From Streptomyces sp. DT2A-34 (GTDB taxonomy: Bacteria > Actinomycetota > Actinomycetes > Streptomycetales > Streptomycetaceae): a stretch of 64,000 nt of DNA. The stretch's first letter is position 1. Every line of letters starts with the position of its first letter. The stretch lies in contig NZ_JASTWJ010000001.1 of NCBI RefSeq assembly GCF_030499515.1, positions 5,188,001-5,252,000 of the forward strand. Direction: 5' to 3'. The position numbers were made by a program, and so were the translations under genes. The notes beneath the pieces were generated by a model that saw only the letters and a list, made by a program, of their open reading frames with translations, did no database searches and was not told the DNA's origin. This document shows, piece by piece, positions 1 to 7,461 of the stretch.

Positions 1-888
1 TGGGACCACTGTCTGGAGTCGTTCACGCTGATGGCGGGCCTGGCCGCGGTCACCGAGCGGATCAAGCTGTACGCCTCCACGCCCATCCTCGTCCTGCCCC
101 CGGCGATCGTCGCCCGCATGGCCACGACGGTCGACTCGATCGCCCCCGGCCGCTTCGGCGTCAACATCGTCACCGGCTGGGCGCCCGGCGAGTACTCCCA
201 GATGGGCCTGTGGCCCGGCGACGAGCACTTCGGCAACCGCTACGCCCGGGCCGTCGAGTACGTCACCGTGATGAAGGAGCTGTGGCGCGAGGGCGTCAGC
301 GACTTCAAGGGCGAGTTCTACGAGATGGACGACTGCGTGCTGTCGCCGCGCCCGGCGAACGGGCACATCGACATCGTTGCCGCGGGCCAGAGCAGCACGG
401 GCATGCGGTTCGCCGCCGAGCACGCCGACTACAACTTCATCCTCGGCAGCGGCGTCAACACCCCGCTCGCCTTCTCGGACAGCACCGCCACGCTGGTGGA
501 GGCGGCGCGGGAGACCGGCCGGGACGTGGGCGCGCTCTCCCTCTTCATGGTCATCGCGGACGAGACCGACGAGGCCGCCCAGGCCAAGTGGCGCGACTAC
601 CACGACAACGCCGACCGCGCGGCACTGGCGTACATGGCCGGGGAGTCCGCCTCGGACACGACCGCCGACGACTCCTCGACCGCCCGCACCATCGTGCTGC
701 CCGAGGGCGCGGTGAACTTCAACATGGGCACGCTCGTGGGGTCGTACGAGAGTGTCGCGAAGATGCTCGACGAGGTCGCCGAAGTCGACGGCACCAAGGG
801 GATCATGCTGGTCTTCGACGACTTCCTGGAGGGCATCGAGAACTTCGGCACGCGCATCCAGCCGCTGATGAAGTGCCGGCGGGCATGA
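1..888 (+). CDS. rutA: RutA-like pyrimidine oxygenase (LLM flavin monooxygenase), 5' end cut by the window
   Basis: The reading frame is open from base 1, so the N-terminus (roughly 70 residues compared with E. coli RutA, 363 aa) lies outside the window; 295 residues remain. RutA is an FMN-dependent luciferase-like enzyme that opens the uracil ring to ureidoacrylate for use of pyrimidines as nitrogen source. Visible RutA signatures are SDFKGE, the ADYNF stretch, [28 protein letters not shown] and the C-terminal LVFDDF...FGTRIQPLM. Its stop overlaps the start of the next gene (ATGA), so the two are translationally coupled, and an isochorismatase-fold hydrolase as second gene fits the Rut pathway. 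Family membership is firm; the exact substrate is inferred from similarity. Confidence 0.85.
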   Translation, partial: WDHCLESFTLMAGLAAVTERIKLYASTPILVLPPAIVARMATTVDSIAPGRFGVNIVTGWAPGEYSQMGLWPGDEHFGNRYARAVEYVTVMKELWREGVSDFKGEFYEMDDCVLSPRPANGHIDIVAAGQSSTGMRFAAEHADYNFILGSGVNTPLAFSDSTATLVEAARETGRDVGALSLFMVIADETDEAAQAKWRDYHDNADRAALAYMAGESASDTTADDSSTARTIVLPEGAVNFNMGTLVGSYESVAKMLDEVAEVDGTKGIMLVFDDFLEGIENFGTRIQPLMKCRRA

Positions 889-1535
889 GCGGGTTACAGC
901 AGCGCGAGGACGACTACGAGCAGGTCGGCTTGGGCGGCCGGCTCACCCCCGGCACCTCCCCGGCCCTGCTCCTGGTGGACCCCGCCCGGGCCTACGTGGA
1001 CCCCGACTCCCCTCTCTATGCCGGGGTCGAACCGGCCGTGGAGGCGATGAAGGAGCTGCTGGCGGGCGCCCGCCGAGCGGGCATCCCCGTGGTCGTCACG
1101 CGGGTGCGGTTCCGGCCCGACGGCGGCGACGGCGGCGTCTTCTTCCGCAAGGTGCCGACGCTGAAGGTGTTCGCCGAGGGCAGTCCGTACGGCGACTTCA
1201 TCGACGGACTGGCCCCGACGGCAGCCGAGTTGACGGTCACGAAGCAGTACCCGAGCGCCTTCTTCGGTACGTCCCTGGCGGCGTACCTCACCGCCAACCG
1301 CATCGACACGCTCCTCATCGGCGGGCTGTCGACGAGCGGTTGCGTGCGCGCCACCGCGCTCGACGCGATGCAGCACGGGTTCGTCCCGGTTGTCGTGGAG
1401 GAGGCGGTGGGTGACCGGGATCCGGACGTGCACGCGGCGAACCTCTTCGACATCCGGCACAAGATCGGTGAGGTGTGGCCGATGGGCCGGGTGGAGGAGT
1501 ATCTCGGAGGCGTGCGGGGAGACGAACGGCCTTGA
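885..1535 (+). CDS. Isochorismatase-family amidohydrolase (RutB or maleamate amidase type)
   Basis: A 216-residue cysteine hydrolase. The catalytic triad of the family is visible: Asp in [12 protein letters not shown], Lys in [11 protein letters not shown] and the nucleophilic Cys in [10 protein letters not shown]. The start is the ATG that overlaps the stop of the upstream oxygenase gene by 4 nt. Position after a RutA-like gene suggests the RutB role, hydrolysis of ureidoacrylate. However, the [12 protein letters not shown] and [18 protein letters not shown] segments look closer to maleamate / N-carbamoylsarcosine amidohydrolases, so the substrate could be another short amide. No other rut genes follow; the next gene is on the opposite strand. 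Confidence 0.85.
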   Translation: MSGLQQREDDYEQVGLGGRLTPGTSPALLLVDPARAYVDPDSPLYAGVEPAVEAMKELLAGARRAGIPVVVTRVRFRPDGGDGGVFFRKVPTLKVFAEGSPYGDFIDGLAPTAAELTVTKQYPSAFFGTSLAAYLTANRIDTLLIGGLSTSGCVRATALDAMQHGFVPVVVEEAVGDRDPDVHAANLFDIRHKIGEVWPMGRVEEYLGGVRGDERP

Positions 1536-1608
1536 TGACAGGGGTGGTTGCGGGCAGCCCGTGATCCGCCTCGCGCACTCTCGACGCGCTGCATCTGAGG
1601 GACAGCAG

Positions 1609-2244
1609 CTATGCGACGGACGGGACCATCGGGGAGTACGTGGAGCGCTGGGGGTCGGTGCCGAGGGTTCCGGCGGCGCGGGTGGCGAGGGAGAGGGGGC
1701 CGCGGGACCGAGCTGGGGTCGCCGTGATCGCCGGGTGCGCGAGGTTCGTCGGGACGGGGGCTGGGGCCGGGGTCGCGGCCGGGAGGTGCCCGGCGTTCGC
1801 CGTGGCAGCCTCTTTCTTCCGCTCCGCGAACACGAACAGCCGCAGGACCAGGAACCGGCCGATGCCGGCCAGCCCGGAGGCGGTGAGGTAGACGGCCTGC
1901 TCGCGGAGCATGGTGGGCGACGGCCGTACGGCGTGCAGTACGAGCATCGCGGCGGTCGTCGCCAGGTACGCGGCGACGGCCGACCCCGAGGACTGCAGGT
2001 GCTGCCGCCAGCCGGGGCGCCGTCCGGTGCCGAAGGTGAACAGGGCGTGCAACTCGGTGCACAGGAGGGTGGCGGCGACGGTGATCAAGGCGTTGGCGAG
2101 CGCCCAGGGCATCACCGCGGCCAGCAGCGGGACGGCTGCGCTGGAGAGGAGCCCGACACCGCCGCCGCACACCACGAACCGGGCGAAGGAGGAGAAGGGG
2201 CCCGGTGTCGACGGGCCCGGCGTCGACGGGCGCTGCGACTCCAT
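1609..2244 (-). CDS. GtrA-family membrane protein
   Basis: A 211-residue protein with four predicted membrane helices between about residues 22 and 145 (FARFVVCGGGVGLLSSAAVPLLA, ALITVAATLLCTELHALFTF, AVAAYLATTAAMLVL, LTASGLAGIGRFLVLRLFVF). The layout and the final R-x-L-V-L-R-x-F-V-F match GtrA proteins, which help flip polyprenyl-phosphate-linked sugars in cell-envelope glycosylation. The C-terminal 60 residues are Ala/Pro-rich and probably cytoplasmic. It stands alone between a convergent hydrolase and an NmrA-like reductase. A second GtrA domain lies about 8 kb away, fused to a GT2 glycosyltransferase. The partner of this copy cannot be told from context. Confidence 0.8.
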   Translation of the reverse strand: MESQRPSTPGPSTPGPFSSFARFVVCGGGVGLLSSAAVPLLAAVMPWALANALITVAATLLCTELHALFTFGTGRRPGWRQHLQSSGSAVAAYLATTAAMLVLHAVRPSPTMLREQAVYLTASGLAGIGRFLVLRLFVFAERKKEAATANAGHLPAATPAPAPVPTNLAHPAITATPARSRGPLSLATRAAGTLGTDPQRSTYSPMVPSVA

Positions 2245-2534
2245 GGCGGCTTCCTTCCGGGCTGACCTGAACCTCTGACGGATTCAGCTCATCCCGGCAC
2301 GGCTTCAGCAGGGCCTCAGTCGGGCTTCAGCCGGTCTCGACGGGGCTTCAGCCGGTGCGGACCGCGCCTCAGCCGGGATTTCAGCCGGGATCAACTGAGG
2401 CCAACGATGCCGTTGTCCGCACGTCGGAGCGATGGAGTGACCTACCGGACCGAAGGTGGGGCAGGCTCCACCATGGGAGGTCGGGGCAGCGCCCAGCTCG
2501 ACTCCGCGGCCCCCGTCCAGCACTGCTCCGCAGG
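2245..2534. repeat. Intergenic stretch with degenerate direct repeats
   Basis: No convincing gene. From about 2295 to 2400 the sequence repeats variants of GGGCTTCAGCCGG and CCTCAGCCGGG five to six times with irregular spacing. The open frames through it are Pro/Ala/Arg-rich and carry no recognisable motif. It separates the start of gtrA-like 1609-2244 from the 3' end of the downstream reductase gene, so it should contain the gtrA promoter, but I see no clear -35/-10 pair. Confidence 0.4.
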
Positions 2535-3365
2535 CTATGCGTAGGCACTGACATTGCGTCCGGCCCAGTCCGCGAACGCACGGCCCGGCCGCCCGAGGAC
2601 GCGCTCCACGTCCGGGCTCACCCGTCGCAACGCGGCCGCCGGAGCCCCGAGCATGTCGAGCGTGCTCTCCACGACCGGCTCGGGCATGAACCCCAGCATC
2701 CGCTCCCGGGCCTCAGCGCGGGTCAGTTCGACGAACCGGACGGCCTCACCCAGGGCGTCCTCGATCGCGGCCGTCTGCTGCCGGGGCGAGACGGGCGCGG
2801 GGCCGGTCAGTTCGTAGACCTCGCCGTCGTGGCCCGGCCCGCGCAGCGCCAACGCCGCGACCTCCGCGATGTCGACCGGGTCGACGGTCGGCAGGGCCAC
2901 GTCGCCGAAAGGGGCGGCCACCTCCCGCCGGGTGCGGATCAGGTCGGCCCACTGGAGGGCGTTGGAGTGGAAGCCACCCGGGCGCAACACCGTCCACTCC
3001 AGGCCCGATGCCTTGACGGCGTCCTCCAGGAACGAGGGGTGCTCCCCGGTGCCGACCCCTTGGGACGACAGCAGGACCACACGCCGTACGCCGGATCCCC
3101 GTACGACCTCCAGGACGGCCCCGAGGCCACCGCCGGCCGCCATGAAGTCGCCGGAGGTCAGCAGGAACAGGGCCTTGGCCCCGTCGAGCGCGGGTGCCAG
3201 GCGTTCGGGTTCGGTGAGGTCGGCCGGGTGGTGGCGGGTCCCCTCCGGCACGTCCCGCGCGGAGATCCGGCGGGAGACCGCCGTCACCTGCTCGCCCGCT
3301 TCGACGAGGGCCCGCACAAGTGGCCGTCCCACATTGCCGGTTGCTCCGGTCACCACGATCATCAT
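2535..3365 (-). CDS. NmrA-like / SDR NAD(P)-binding reductase
   Basis: A 276-residue atypical short-chain dehydrogenase. The N-terminus MMIVVTGATGNVGRPLV carries the TGATGNVG dinucleotide-binding loop of the NmrA / NAD(P)H:quinone-reductase-like group, followed by an ARDVPEGTRHHPADL segment typical of the family. The catalytic YxxxK of classical SDRs is absent, as usual here. Start: tandem ATG ATG at 3365/3362. It is divergent from an HxlR regulator, a very common pairing in which the regulator controls the reductase in response to electrophiles or redox stress. The upstream region is full of short tandem repeats. Confidence 0.82.
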   Translation of the reverse strand: MMIVVTGATGNVGRPLVRALVEAGEQVTAVSRRISARDVPEGTRHHPADLTEPERLAPALDGAKALFLLTSGDFMAAGGGLGAVLEVVRGSGVRRVVLLSSQGVGTGEHPSFLEDAVKASGLEWTVLRPGGFHSNALQWADLIRTRREVAAPFGDVALPTVDPVDIAEVAALALRGPGHDGEVYELTGPAPVSPRQQTAAIEDALGEAVRFVELTRAEARERMLGFMPEPVVESTLDMLGAPAAALRRVSPDVERVLGRPGRAFADWAGRNVSAYA

Positions 3366-3380
3366 CGGTCTCCGTTCGGT

Positions 3381-3450
3381 TCCGAGGTTTCCGAGGTTCC
3401 GAGGTGCCGAGGTGCCGAGGTTCGGATCTCGGATCTCGGATCTCGTATCT
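3381..3450. repeat. Short tandem repeats upstream of the NmrA-like gene
   Basis: Five copies of CCGAGGT (with T/G spacers) at about 3381-3421 are followed directly by three copies of CGGATCT and one CGTATCT to about 3450. They start 16 bp upstream of the reductase start codon and so lie in its 5' untranslated region or promoter. Low-complexity slippage is the simplest origin. Confidence 0.6.
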
Positions 3451-3487
3451 CGTCTTTCGCTCTCGTCTCGCACGGCGACGCTACTGT

Positions 3488-3520
3488 TCTGGAGGTAGTA
3501 GGTACCTAGAGGAAAGTATT
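3488..3520. promoter_or_regulatory. Putative HxlR operator
   Basis: The 10-bp perfect palindrome TAGGTACCTA (3499-3508), flanked by GAGGTAG on the left and GAGGAAAGT on the right, sits 30 bp upstream of the HxlR start in the region shared with the divergent reductase. HxlR-family regulators commonly autoregulate through GTACC-containing sites of this kind. Assignment is by position and motif only. Confidence 0.5.
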
Positions 3521-3537
3521 GGCAGACGGGGGTAGTT

Positions 3538-3930
3538 GTGACCGAGGACATAGGGAAGTCGGAGAAGCGGGCCCCGCGCGGCGGCGATCCCGAGAACGCC
3601 TGCCCGGTCGCCCCCGTCGTCGACATCGTCTTCAGCCGCTGGACCACCCCGATCCTGTGGGCGCTCCACGAGTACGGCCGGCAGCGCTTCGTCGAACTGG
3701 AGCGCCGGATCGCCACGATCACACCGAAGGTGCTGACCCAGCGACTGCGGCAGCTGGAGCGGGACGGCCTGGTCGTGCGCACGTACCACCCCGAAGTGCC
3801 GCCCCGCGTGGAGTACGAGATCAGCGAACTCGGCCGTAGCCTCGCGCCGTTGTTCGCCGCGCTCTCCGAGTGGTCCGCCCGTCTGCCCGAGGTCGAGCGG
3901 GCACGGGCGGCGTACGACGCCCGTCGCTGA
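3538..3930 (+). CDS. HxlR-family winged-helix transcriptional regulator
   Basis: 130 residues with GTG start. The HxlR signature is clear: CPV near the N-terminus (Cys22, the redox-active position in characterised members), FSRWTTPILWALHEYGRQRF, ITPKVLTQRLRQLERDGLVVRTYHPEVPPRVEYEISELG. Such dimeric DNA-binding proteins often sense aldehydes, quinones or disulfide stress through the N-terminal Cys. It is divergent from the NmrA-like reductase, its probable target, and a palindromic site lies just upstream. Its stop abuts the convergent marR stop (TGATCA). Confidence 0.9.
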   Translation: MTEDIGKSEKRAPRGGDPENACPVAPVVDIVFSRWTTPILWALHEYGRQRFVELERRIATITPKVLTQRLRQLERDGLVVRTYHPEVPPRVEYEISELGRSLAPLFAALSEWSARLPEVERARAAYDARR

Positions 3931-4413
3931 TCAGGCCTTGTCCTGGTCGCGGAGTTCGTCGATGTAGGCCTGCGCGAGCCCTGTCGTACGGGTGAACCAG
4001 TCCGTGAGTACGGAGATCTCGTCGGCGGAGTAGTCGGCGAAGAGGGCGTTGAGGCGGGCGTAGTAGGGGCCGTAGAGCTCCTCGACCCGGGTGACCGCGG
4101 CTGGGACGGCGGCCACGCGGACGCGGCGACGGTCGGTCGGGTCCGGGCGGCGGGTGATGAAGCCGGCACGTTCCAGGCGGTTGAGGATGCCGGTCATCGC
4201 GCCGGTCGTGACGTGGGCGTGTTCCGCGAGGTCGCCCGCCGTGAGCAGGTTCTCGCCGGCTTTCAGCACGCAGGCGAAACAGAGCAGGTCGGTGATGTTC
4301 AGGCCCAGCCGCTGGGCCATTTCCTGCTGGCCGAGCAGGTGGGCCGCGATGAGGGAGTCCATCGCCTCCAGCGCCTGGGCCGGGGTGGCGGTGGGGCGCG
4401 GCTTGGCTTGCAT
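3931..4413 (-). CDS. MarR-family transcriptional regulator
   Basis: 160 residues with the MarR winged helix: LTAGDLAEHAHVTTGAMTGILNRLERAGFITRRPDPTDRRRVRVAAVPAA, where the DRR of the wing is visible. N- and C-terminal helices for dimerisation flank it. A perfectly placed imperfect palindrome (4434-4462) lies 20 bp upstream of its start and probably serves for autoregulation and for control of the divergent gene at 4519. Ligand unknown. Confidence 0.9.
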   Translation of the reverse strand: MQAKPRPTATPAQALEAMDSLIAAHLLGQQEMAQRLGLNITDLLCFACVLKAGENLLTAGDLAEHAHVTTGAMTGILNRLERAGFITRRPDPTDRRRVRVAAVPAAVTRVEELYGPYYARLNALFADYSADEISVLTDWFTRTTGLAQAYIDELRDQDKA

Positions 4414-4433
4414 CTTCCTGATTACCTTAGCTT

Positions 4434-4462
4434 GTGAGAGATTTAGTGCCTAAACTTCTCAC
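4434..4462. promoter_or_regulatory. MarR operator candidate (29-bp palindrome)
   Basis: Half-sites GTGAGAGATTTAG and CTAAACTTCTCAC are separated by TGC; 11 of 13 positions are symmetric. It lies between the marR start (4413) and the divergent gene (4519). The AT-rich half-site stands out in this GC-rich sequence, as expected for a regulator-binding site. Confidence 0.65.
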
Positions 4463-4518
4463 GAGGTGAGAGATTCTCCGAATGCTCCGAATGCTCGAAA
4501 TGCTCGGGAGGTGGGCAC

Positions 4519-4917
4519 GTGAGTCAGTATGACGAGGGGCACACGGTCGCGGGGTGGACCGGAACCGCGATCGCGAGCGTCGGCGCCGCTGTGCTGGGGG
4601 CGGGGACATGTGTGGTTTCGGCTGCGCTGATGGTGGGCGGGCTGGGGATCCTGGCGGCGAGCGTCCTCGTCACCTGGGCCCTGCACCTGTCCGGTTGGGG
4701 CAAGCCGCCGGGCGTCCGGACTCGCGGTCAGTGGCGTATGGGGTCGCGCGATCTGACCGCGCGGGACGGACATGCGGATTGTTGGGGGTGCCGACTGGCG
4801 GGGCGCGGTCGACGGCGTACGGCCGTGGTGGCGTCCGTGGTGGCGTCCGACGCCGCGTCCGACGTGGTTGTCGTGACCGGGGATCCCGAGCCCGCCGCCG
4901 CTGAGGCCGGCCGCTGA
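4519..4917 (+). CDS. HGxxPAAW-type small membrane protein
   Basis: 132 residues with GTG start. The N-terminal GHTVAGWTG corresponds to the HGxxPAAW motif of a Streptomyces family of unknown function. Two hydrophobic helices follow at about residues 16-38 and 38-60. The C-terminal half (residues 70-132) is polar, Ala/Val/Asp-rich and not recognisable. It is divergent from the MarR gene and shares its operator region, so repression by that MarR protein is likely. Confidence 0.65.
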   Translation: MSQYDEGHTVAGWTGTAIASVGAAVLGAGTCVVSAALMVGGLGILAASVLVTWALHLSGWGKPPGVRTRGQWRMGSRDLTARDGHADCWGCRLAGRGRRRTAVVASVVASDAASDVVVVTGDPEPAAAEAGR

Positions 4918-5018
4918 GGTCGGGGCGTCGAGGTCGGGGCGTCGAGGTCGGTTGCGGAACCGGCGCCCCCAGTCGCCGAACCGCCGTTGTCAGTGCCTGC
5001 CTCTAGTCTCGAAGAGCG

Positions 5019-5903
5019 ATGGCACAGGCATGGAGATGCAAGGGGCTGCGGTGGTCCGCGGACGGCCCCGAGCTGGCGTGGGACGGCGGTCGGCGCTCCG
5101 CGCTGACCTGGGGGAAACGGGTGGCCTTCGGGGTCGCGGAAGGGGGCGTGCGGACATGCGTGGGAGCACGGGGGCATGCGTGCCCGGTACGGGCGGTCGT
5201 GCCGGGGCGGAGTACGGGGGCGCGGTGCGAGGAGTGCGCGCGGCTGGACCGGGCGCACTCGGTGGCGGCCGACACGATCGCGGACGATCCCCGGCCGTAC
5301 CACGTATATCTGGCGTGGTTCGGGCCCGGGATGGTGAAAGTCGGCATCACCGGCCTTGAGCGCGGCTCGGCACGGCTGCTGGAACAGGGCGCCGTCTGCT
5401 TCACCTGGCTGGGCGTCGGCCCACTGATGGCGGCCCGGCGCGCCGAGGAGCTGTTGCGCGCGGCCCTGCGGGTGCCGGACCGGATCCCGTACGCACACAA
5501 GCGGGCGGTGCGCTCCGCGCTGCCGGCGTCGGCGGCGGAGCGGGCCGCCGACGTGGAGGACCTGCACGCCCGGGCCGTGGCCCTCCCCGGCTGGCCGGAG
5601 TCACTCGACCGTGAGCCCTGCCAACCGGTCGATCACGCCGGGGTGTTCGGGCTCGCGGAGCTGCCGGACGCGGTGGGGGAGGTGACCGAGCTGGTCGCGG
5701 GCGGGGTGGTGAGCGGGCGGTTGGTGGCGGCTGCGGGGCCGGATCTGCATCTGGCGGCCGGGGGTGGGGTCGTCGTGCTGGATACGCGGTTGATGCGGGG
5801 GTGGGAGCTGAATGCTGTCGAGGGACTCGTGGCAGGGGGTGAACTCACCTTGCCCGTAAGGGAGTTCAAGCATGAGGTGAGCGCACAGGACAGCTTGTTC
5901 TGA
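5019..5903 (+). CDS. DUF2797 protein
   Basis: 294 residues of the DUF2797 family. The N-terminal third is a small beta domain followed by paired cysteines (TCVGARGHACP, then CEECARLDR) that could bind a metal. Then comes YHVYLAWFGPGMVKVGIT, which resembles the first strands of GIY-YIG nuclease folds (YxVYL...KVGIT), and an ARRAEELL helix. The biochemical function of the family is unknown to me. Start ATG at 5019. Followed by a hairpin at 5956. Confidence 0.75.
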   Translation: MAQAWRCKGLRWSADGPELAWDGGRRSALTWGKRVAFGVAEGGVRTCVGARGHACPVRAVVPGRSTGARCEECARLDRAHSVAADTIADDPRPYHVYLAWFGPGMVKVGITGLERGSARLLEQGAVCFTWLGVGPLMAARRAEELLRAALRVPDRIPYAHKRAVRSALPASAAERAADVEDLHARAVALPGWPESLDREPCQPVDHAGVFGLAELPDAVGEVTELVAGGVVSGRLVAAAGPDLHLAAGGGVVVLDTRLMRGWELNAVEGLVAGGELTLPVREFKHEVSAQDSLF

Positions 5904-5955
5904 TCCGGGAGACCGACGGGAGGGGCGGGGACGGGGACGGGGACGGTAAAGAGTT

Positions 5956-5976
5956 GGATCCCTCCGGGATCCCTTT
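5956..5976 (+). terminator. Hairpin terminator after the DUF2797 gene
   Basis: Perfect 7-bp stem GGATCCC / GGGATCC with a 3-nt loop (TCC), followed by CTTT. It starts 53 bp downstream of the DUF2797 stop codon. Confidence 0.55.
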
Positions 5977-6025
5977 CGGCAAGGAACCTGGACGCCGTGG
6001 GGTGCGGGAACGGACCGTAGGTGAC

Positions 6026-6329
6026 ATGAGCGATCACCGCATTGCACCTGTCGTCCCTGTTCCTGCTCACGAACCTCCGTACTACGCCGTGGTGTTCACC
6101 TCCGTACGCACAGAGGGCGACGGCGGATACGGTGCGACCGCCCAGCGGATGGGCGAACTGGTCAAGCCACGTGGAGCATCGCGCGGCCAAGGCGCACGGG
6201 CGTGCCCACTGGTACGAGCGCTACTCGCTGCACATCGCCAGGGTTGAGCACAGCAGTGGGTTCGAGCGGGCGAGCACCCTGACCGCCGGGTCCTGCGAGC
6301 TCCTCTCTCCGGACGGTGTCCAGCGGTGA
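6026..6329 (+). pseudogene. Antibiotic biosynthesis monooxygenase (ABM) gene with internal deletion and frameshift
   Basis: The first 47 codons, from ATG 6026, read MSDHRIAPVVPVPAH, then PPYYAVVFTSVRTEGDGGYG and RMGELVK, the typical N-terminus of Streptomyces ABM-domain proteins. At about 6170 the homology jumps to another frame: HVEHRAAKAHGRAHWYERYS then LHIARVEHSSGFER, the typical C-terminus. The central part that should contain the LGxESAR and IxVxYWxD region of the ferredoxin-like fold (about 35-40 codons) is missing and the frame changes. The protein cannot fold as an intact ABM domain. A terminator hairpin follows directly. Confidence 0.8.
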
Positions 6330-6354
6330 GGTGAGGTGAGGTGAGGTGAGGTGT
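6325..6354. repeat. (GGTGA)5 microsatellite
   Basis: Five perfect copies of GGTGA (6325-6349) and one GGTGT. It begins within the stop codon of the broken ABM gene and runs into the terminator stem. Confidence 0.9.
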
Positions 6355-6380
6355 GGGCCGATCGATGGGGATCGGCCCAC
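6353..6380. terminator. Intrinsic hairpin
   Basis: Perfect 11-bp stem GTGGGCCGATC / GATCGGCCCAC with a 6-nt loop. No T-tract, as is usual for Streptomyces terminators. It insulates the broken ABM gene from the DUF899 gene. Confidence 0.6.
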
Positions 6381-6497
6381 TGATCAGTCGCGGCAGCGAT
6401 GAGTTCCGGCCGGGTCGGGAGTCTGTTCCGGTGAGTGTCGTGGGACGCGCATGACGTCATACGGCGCTGCCCGCCCCGAGACATCACGGAGGACACC

Positions 6498-7292
6498 ATG
6501 ACGACCACGCCGGACGACCCGACCACCGCGCTGCCCGGCCGCCCACCCGTGGTCGACCTGGCCACCTGGCAGACCGCCCGTGACGAGCTGCTGATCCGCG
6601 AGAAGGCCCACACGCGCGAGGGCGACGCCATCGCCGCGGCCCGCCGTCGGCTGCCGATGGTGGAGTTCGACGGGGCGGTCGAGGTCGTCGGAGCCGACGG
6701 CCCGGTTCCGTTCCTGGACCTGTTCCAGGGGCGCGACGAGCTCGTGGTCTACCAGCACATGTGGTACGACGGCGCGCCGCACCAGGGGCAGTGCGAGGGC
6801 TGCACCACCACGGCCTGGCATCTGCAGGACGCCGTCTACCTCAACGCCCGTGGCGTGTCGTTCGCCGTCCTGACCACGGGCCCCTGGGACGAGGTGGCCG
6901 CCTATGTCGAGTTCATGGGCTACACCCAGCCCTGGTACTCGGTGCTCGACGTGGACGCGCCGGTCGGCGGCGAGATGGGTTACCTCACCTGCTTCCTGCG
7001 CGACGGCGACCGCGCCTTCCTCACCTACTCCACGACGGGCCGTGGCAACGAGCGGGTCAACGGGTCCCTCGGCCTGCTCGACATGACGCCCTACGGCCGC
7101 GGCGAGGCATGGGAGGACAATCCCGAGGGTTGGCCCGAGGACTGGCCCGAGGGGGGCAGCCCGTGCTGGTCCTGGCGCTCGGACGCGGACGGGAACGCCA
7201 CCTGGGGCCCGACCAGCCGCCCCGTGCCGCAGTGGACCCGCCCCGGCGCGACCCCCGTCAAGACCCTCGGTCGGCACGGCCACCACCACTGA
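6498..7292 (+). CDS. DUF899 thioredoxin-like protein
   Basis: 264 residues; ATG 6498 chosen because of the CGGAGGA ribosome-binding site 6 nt upstream. DUF899 signatures: LPMVEFDGAVEVVGADGP, LFQGRDELVVYQHMWYD, a QCEGCTT cysteine pair in the position of a thioredoxin active site, and FLRDGDRAFLTYSTTGRGNE with the MTPYGRGE loop. The family has a thioredoxin-like fold with unproven function, possibly redox. A WPED repeat and a C-terminal GRHGHHH His-rich tail are visible. Flanked by hairpins on both sides, it is probably monocistronic. Confidence 0.8.
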   Translation: MTTTPDDPTTALPGRPPVVDLATWQTARDELLIREKAHTREGDAIAAARRRLPMVEFDGAVEVVGADGPVPFLDLFQGRDELVVYQHMWYDGAPHQGQCEGCTTTAWHLQDAVYLNARGVSFAVLTTGPWDEVAAYVEFMGYTQPWYSVLDVDAPVGGEMGYLTCFLRDGDRAFLTYSTTGRGNERVNGSLGLLDMTPYGRGEAWEDNPEGWPEDWPEGGSPCWSWRSDADGNATWGPTSRPVPQWTRPGATPVKTLGRHGHHH

Positions 7293-7301
7293 CGCGCCAA
7301 T

Positions 7302-7356
7302 GACCTGCGGGTTTCCGGGTGAGAGGGCTTCTGGGGTCCTCGCGGACCCGCAGGTC
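7302..7356. terminator. Long-loop inverted repeat after the DUF899 gene
   Basis: Perfect 11-bp arms GACCTGCGGGT and ACCCGCAGGTC separated by 33 nt that can fold internally. It begins 9 bp after the DUF899 stop; probable terminator. No T-tract. Confidence 0.5.
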
Positions 7357-7389
7357 TCTGGTGTCGACCCAAGCGTCCCCTGAGAGTCT

Positions 7390-7417
7390 CCTGTGCGTTT
7401 CTTAGGAAAATCACAGG
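7390..7417. promoter_or_regulatory. 28-bp palindromic operator candidate upstream of the two-component operon
   Basis: Half-sites CCTGTGcgTTTC and GAAAatCACAGG around a TTAG centre, 10 of 12 positions symmetric. It lies 45 bp before the response-regulator start codon, in a short AT-rich island. OmpR-family regulators usually bind direct repeats, so this palindrome may belong to a different regulator. Confidence 0.55.
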
Positions 7418-7461
7418 TTGCAGAAAGCGTGTTCTCAGAGGACTCAGACAAAGTTTCCAGC

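Noticed and set aside
2305..2523. 72-residue minus-strand frame with PAEAR repeats
   Set aside because: Product of degenerate direct repeats in non-coding DNA; no ribosome-binding site or homology recognised.
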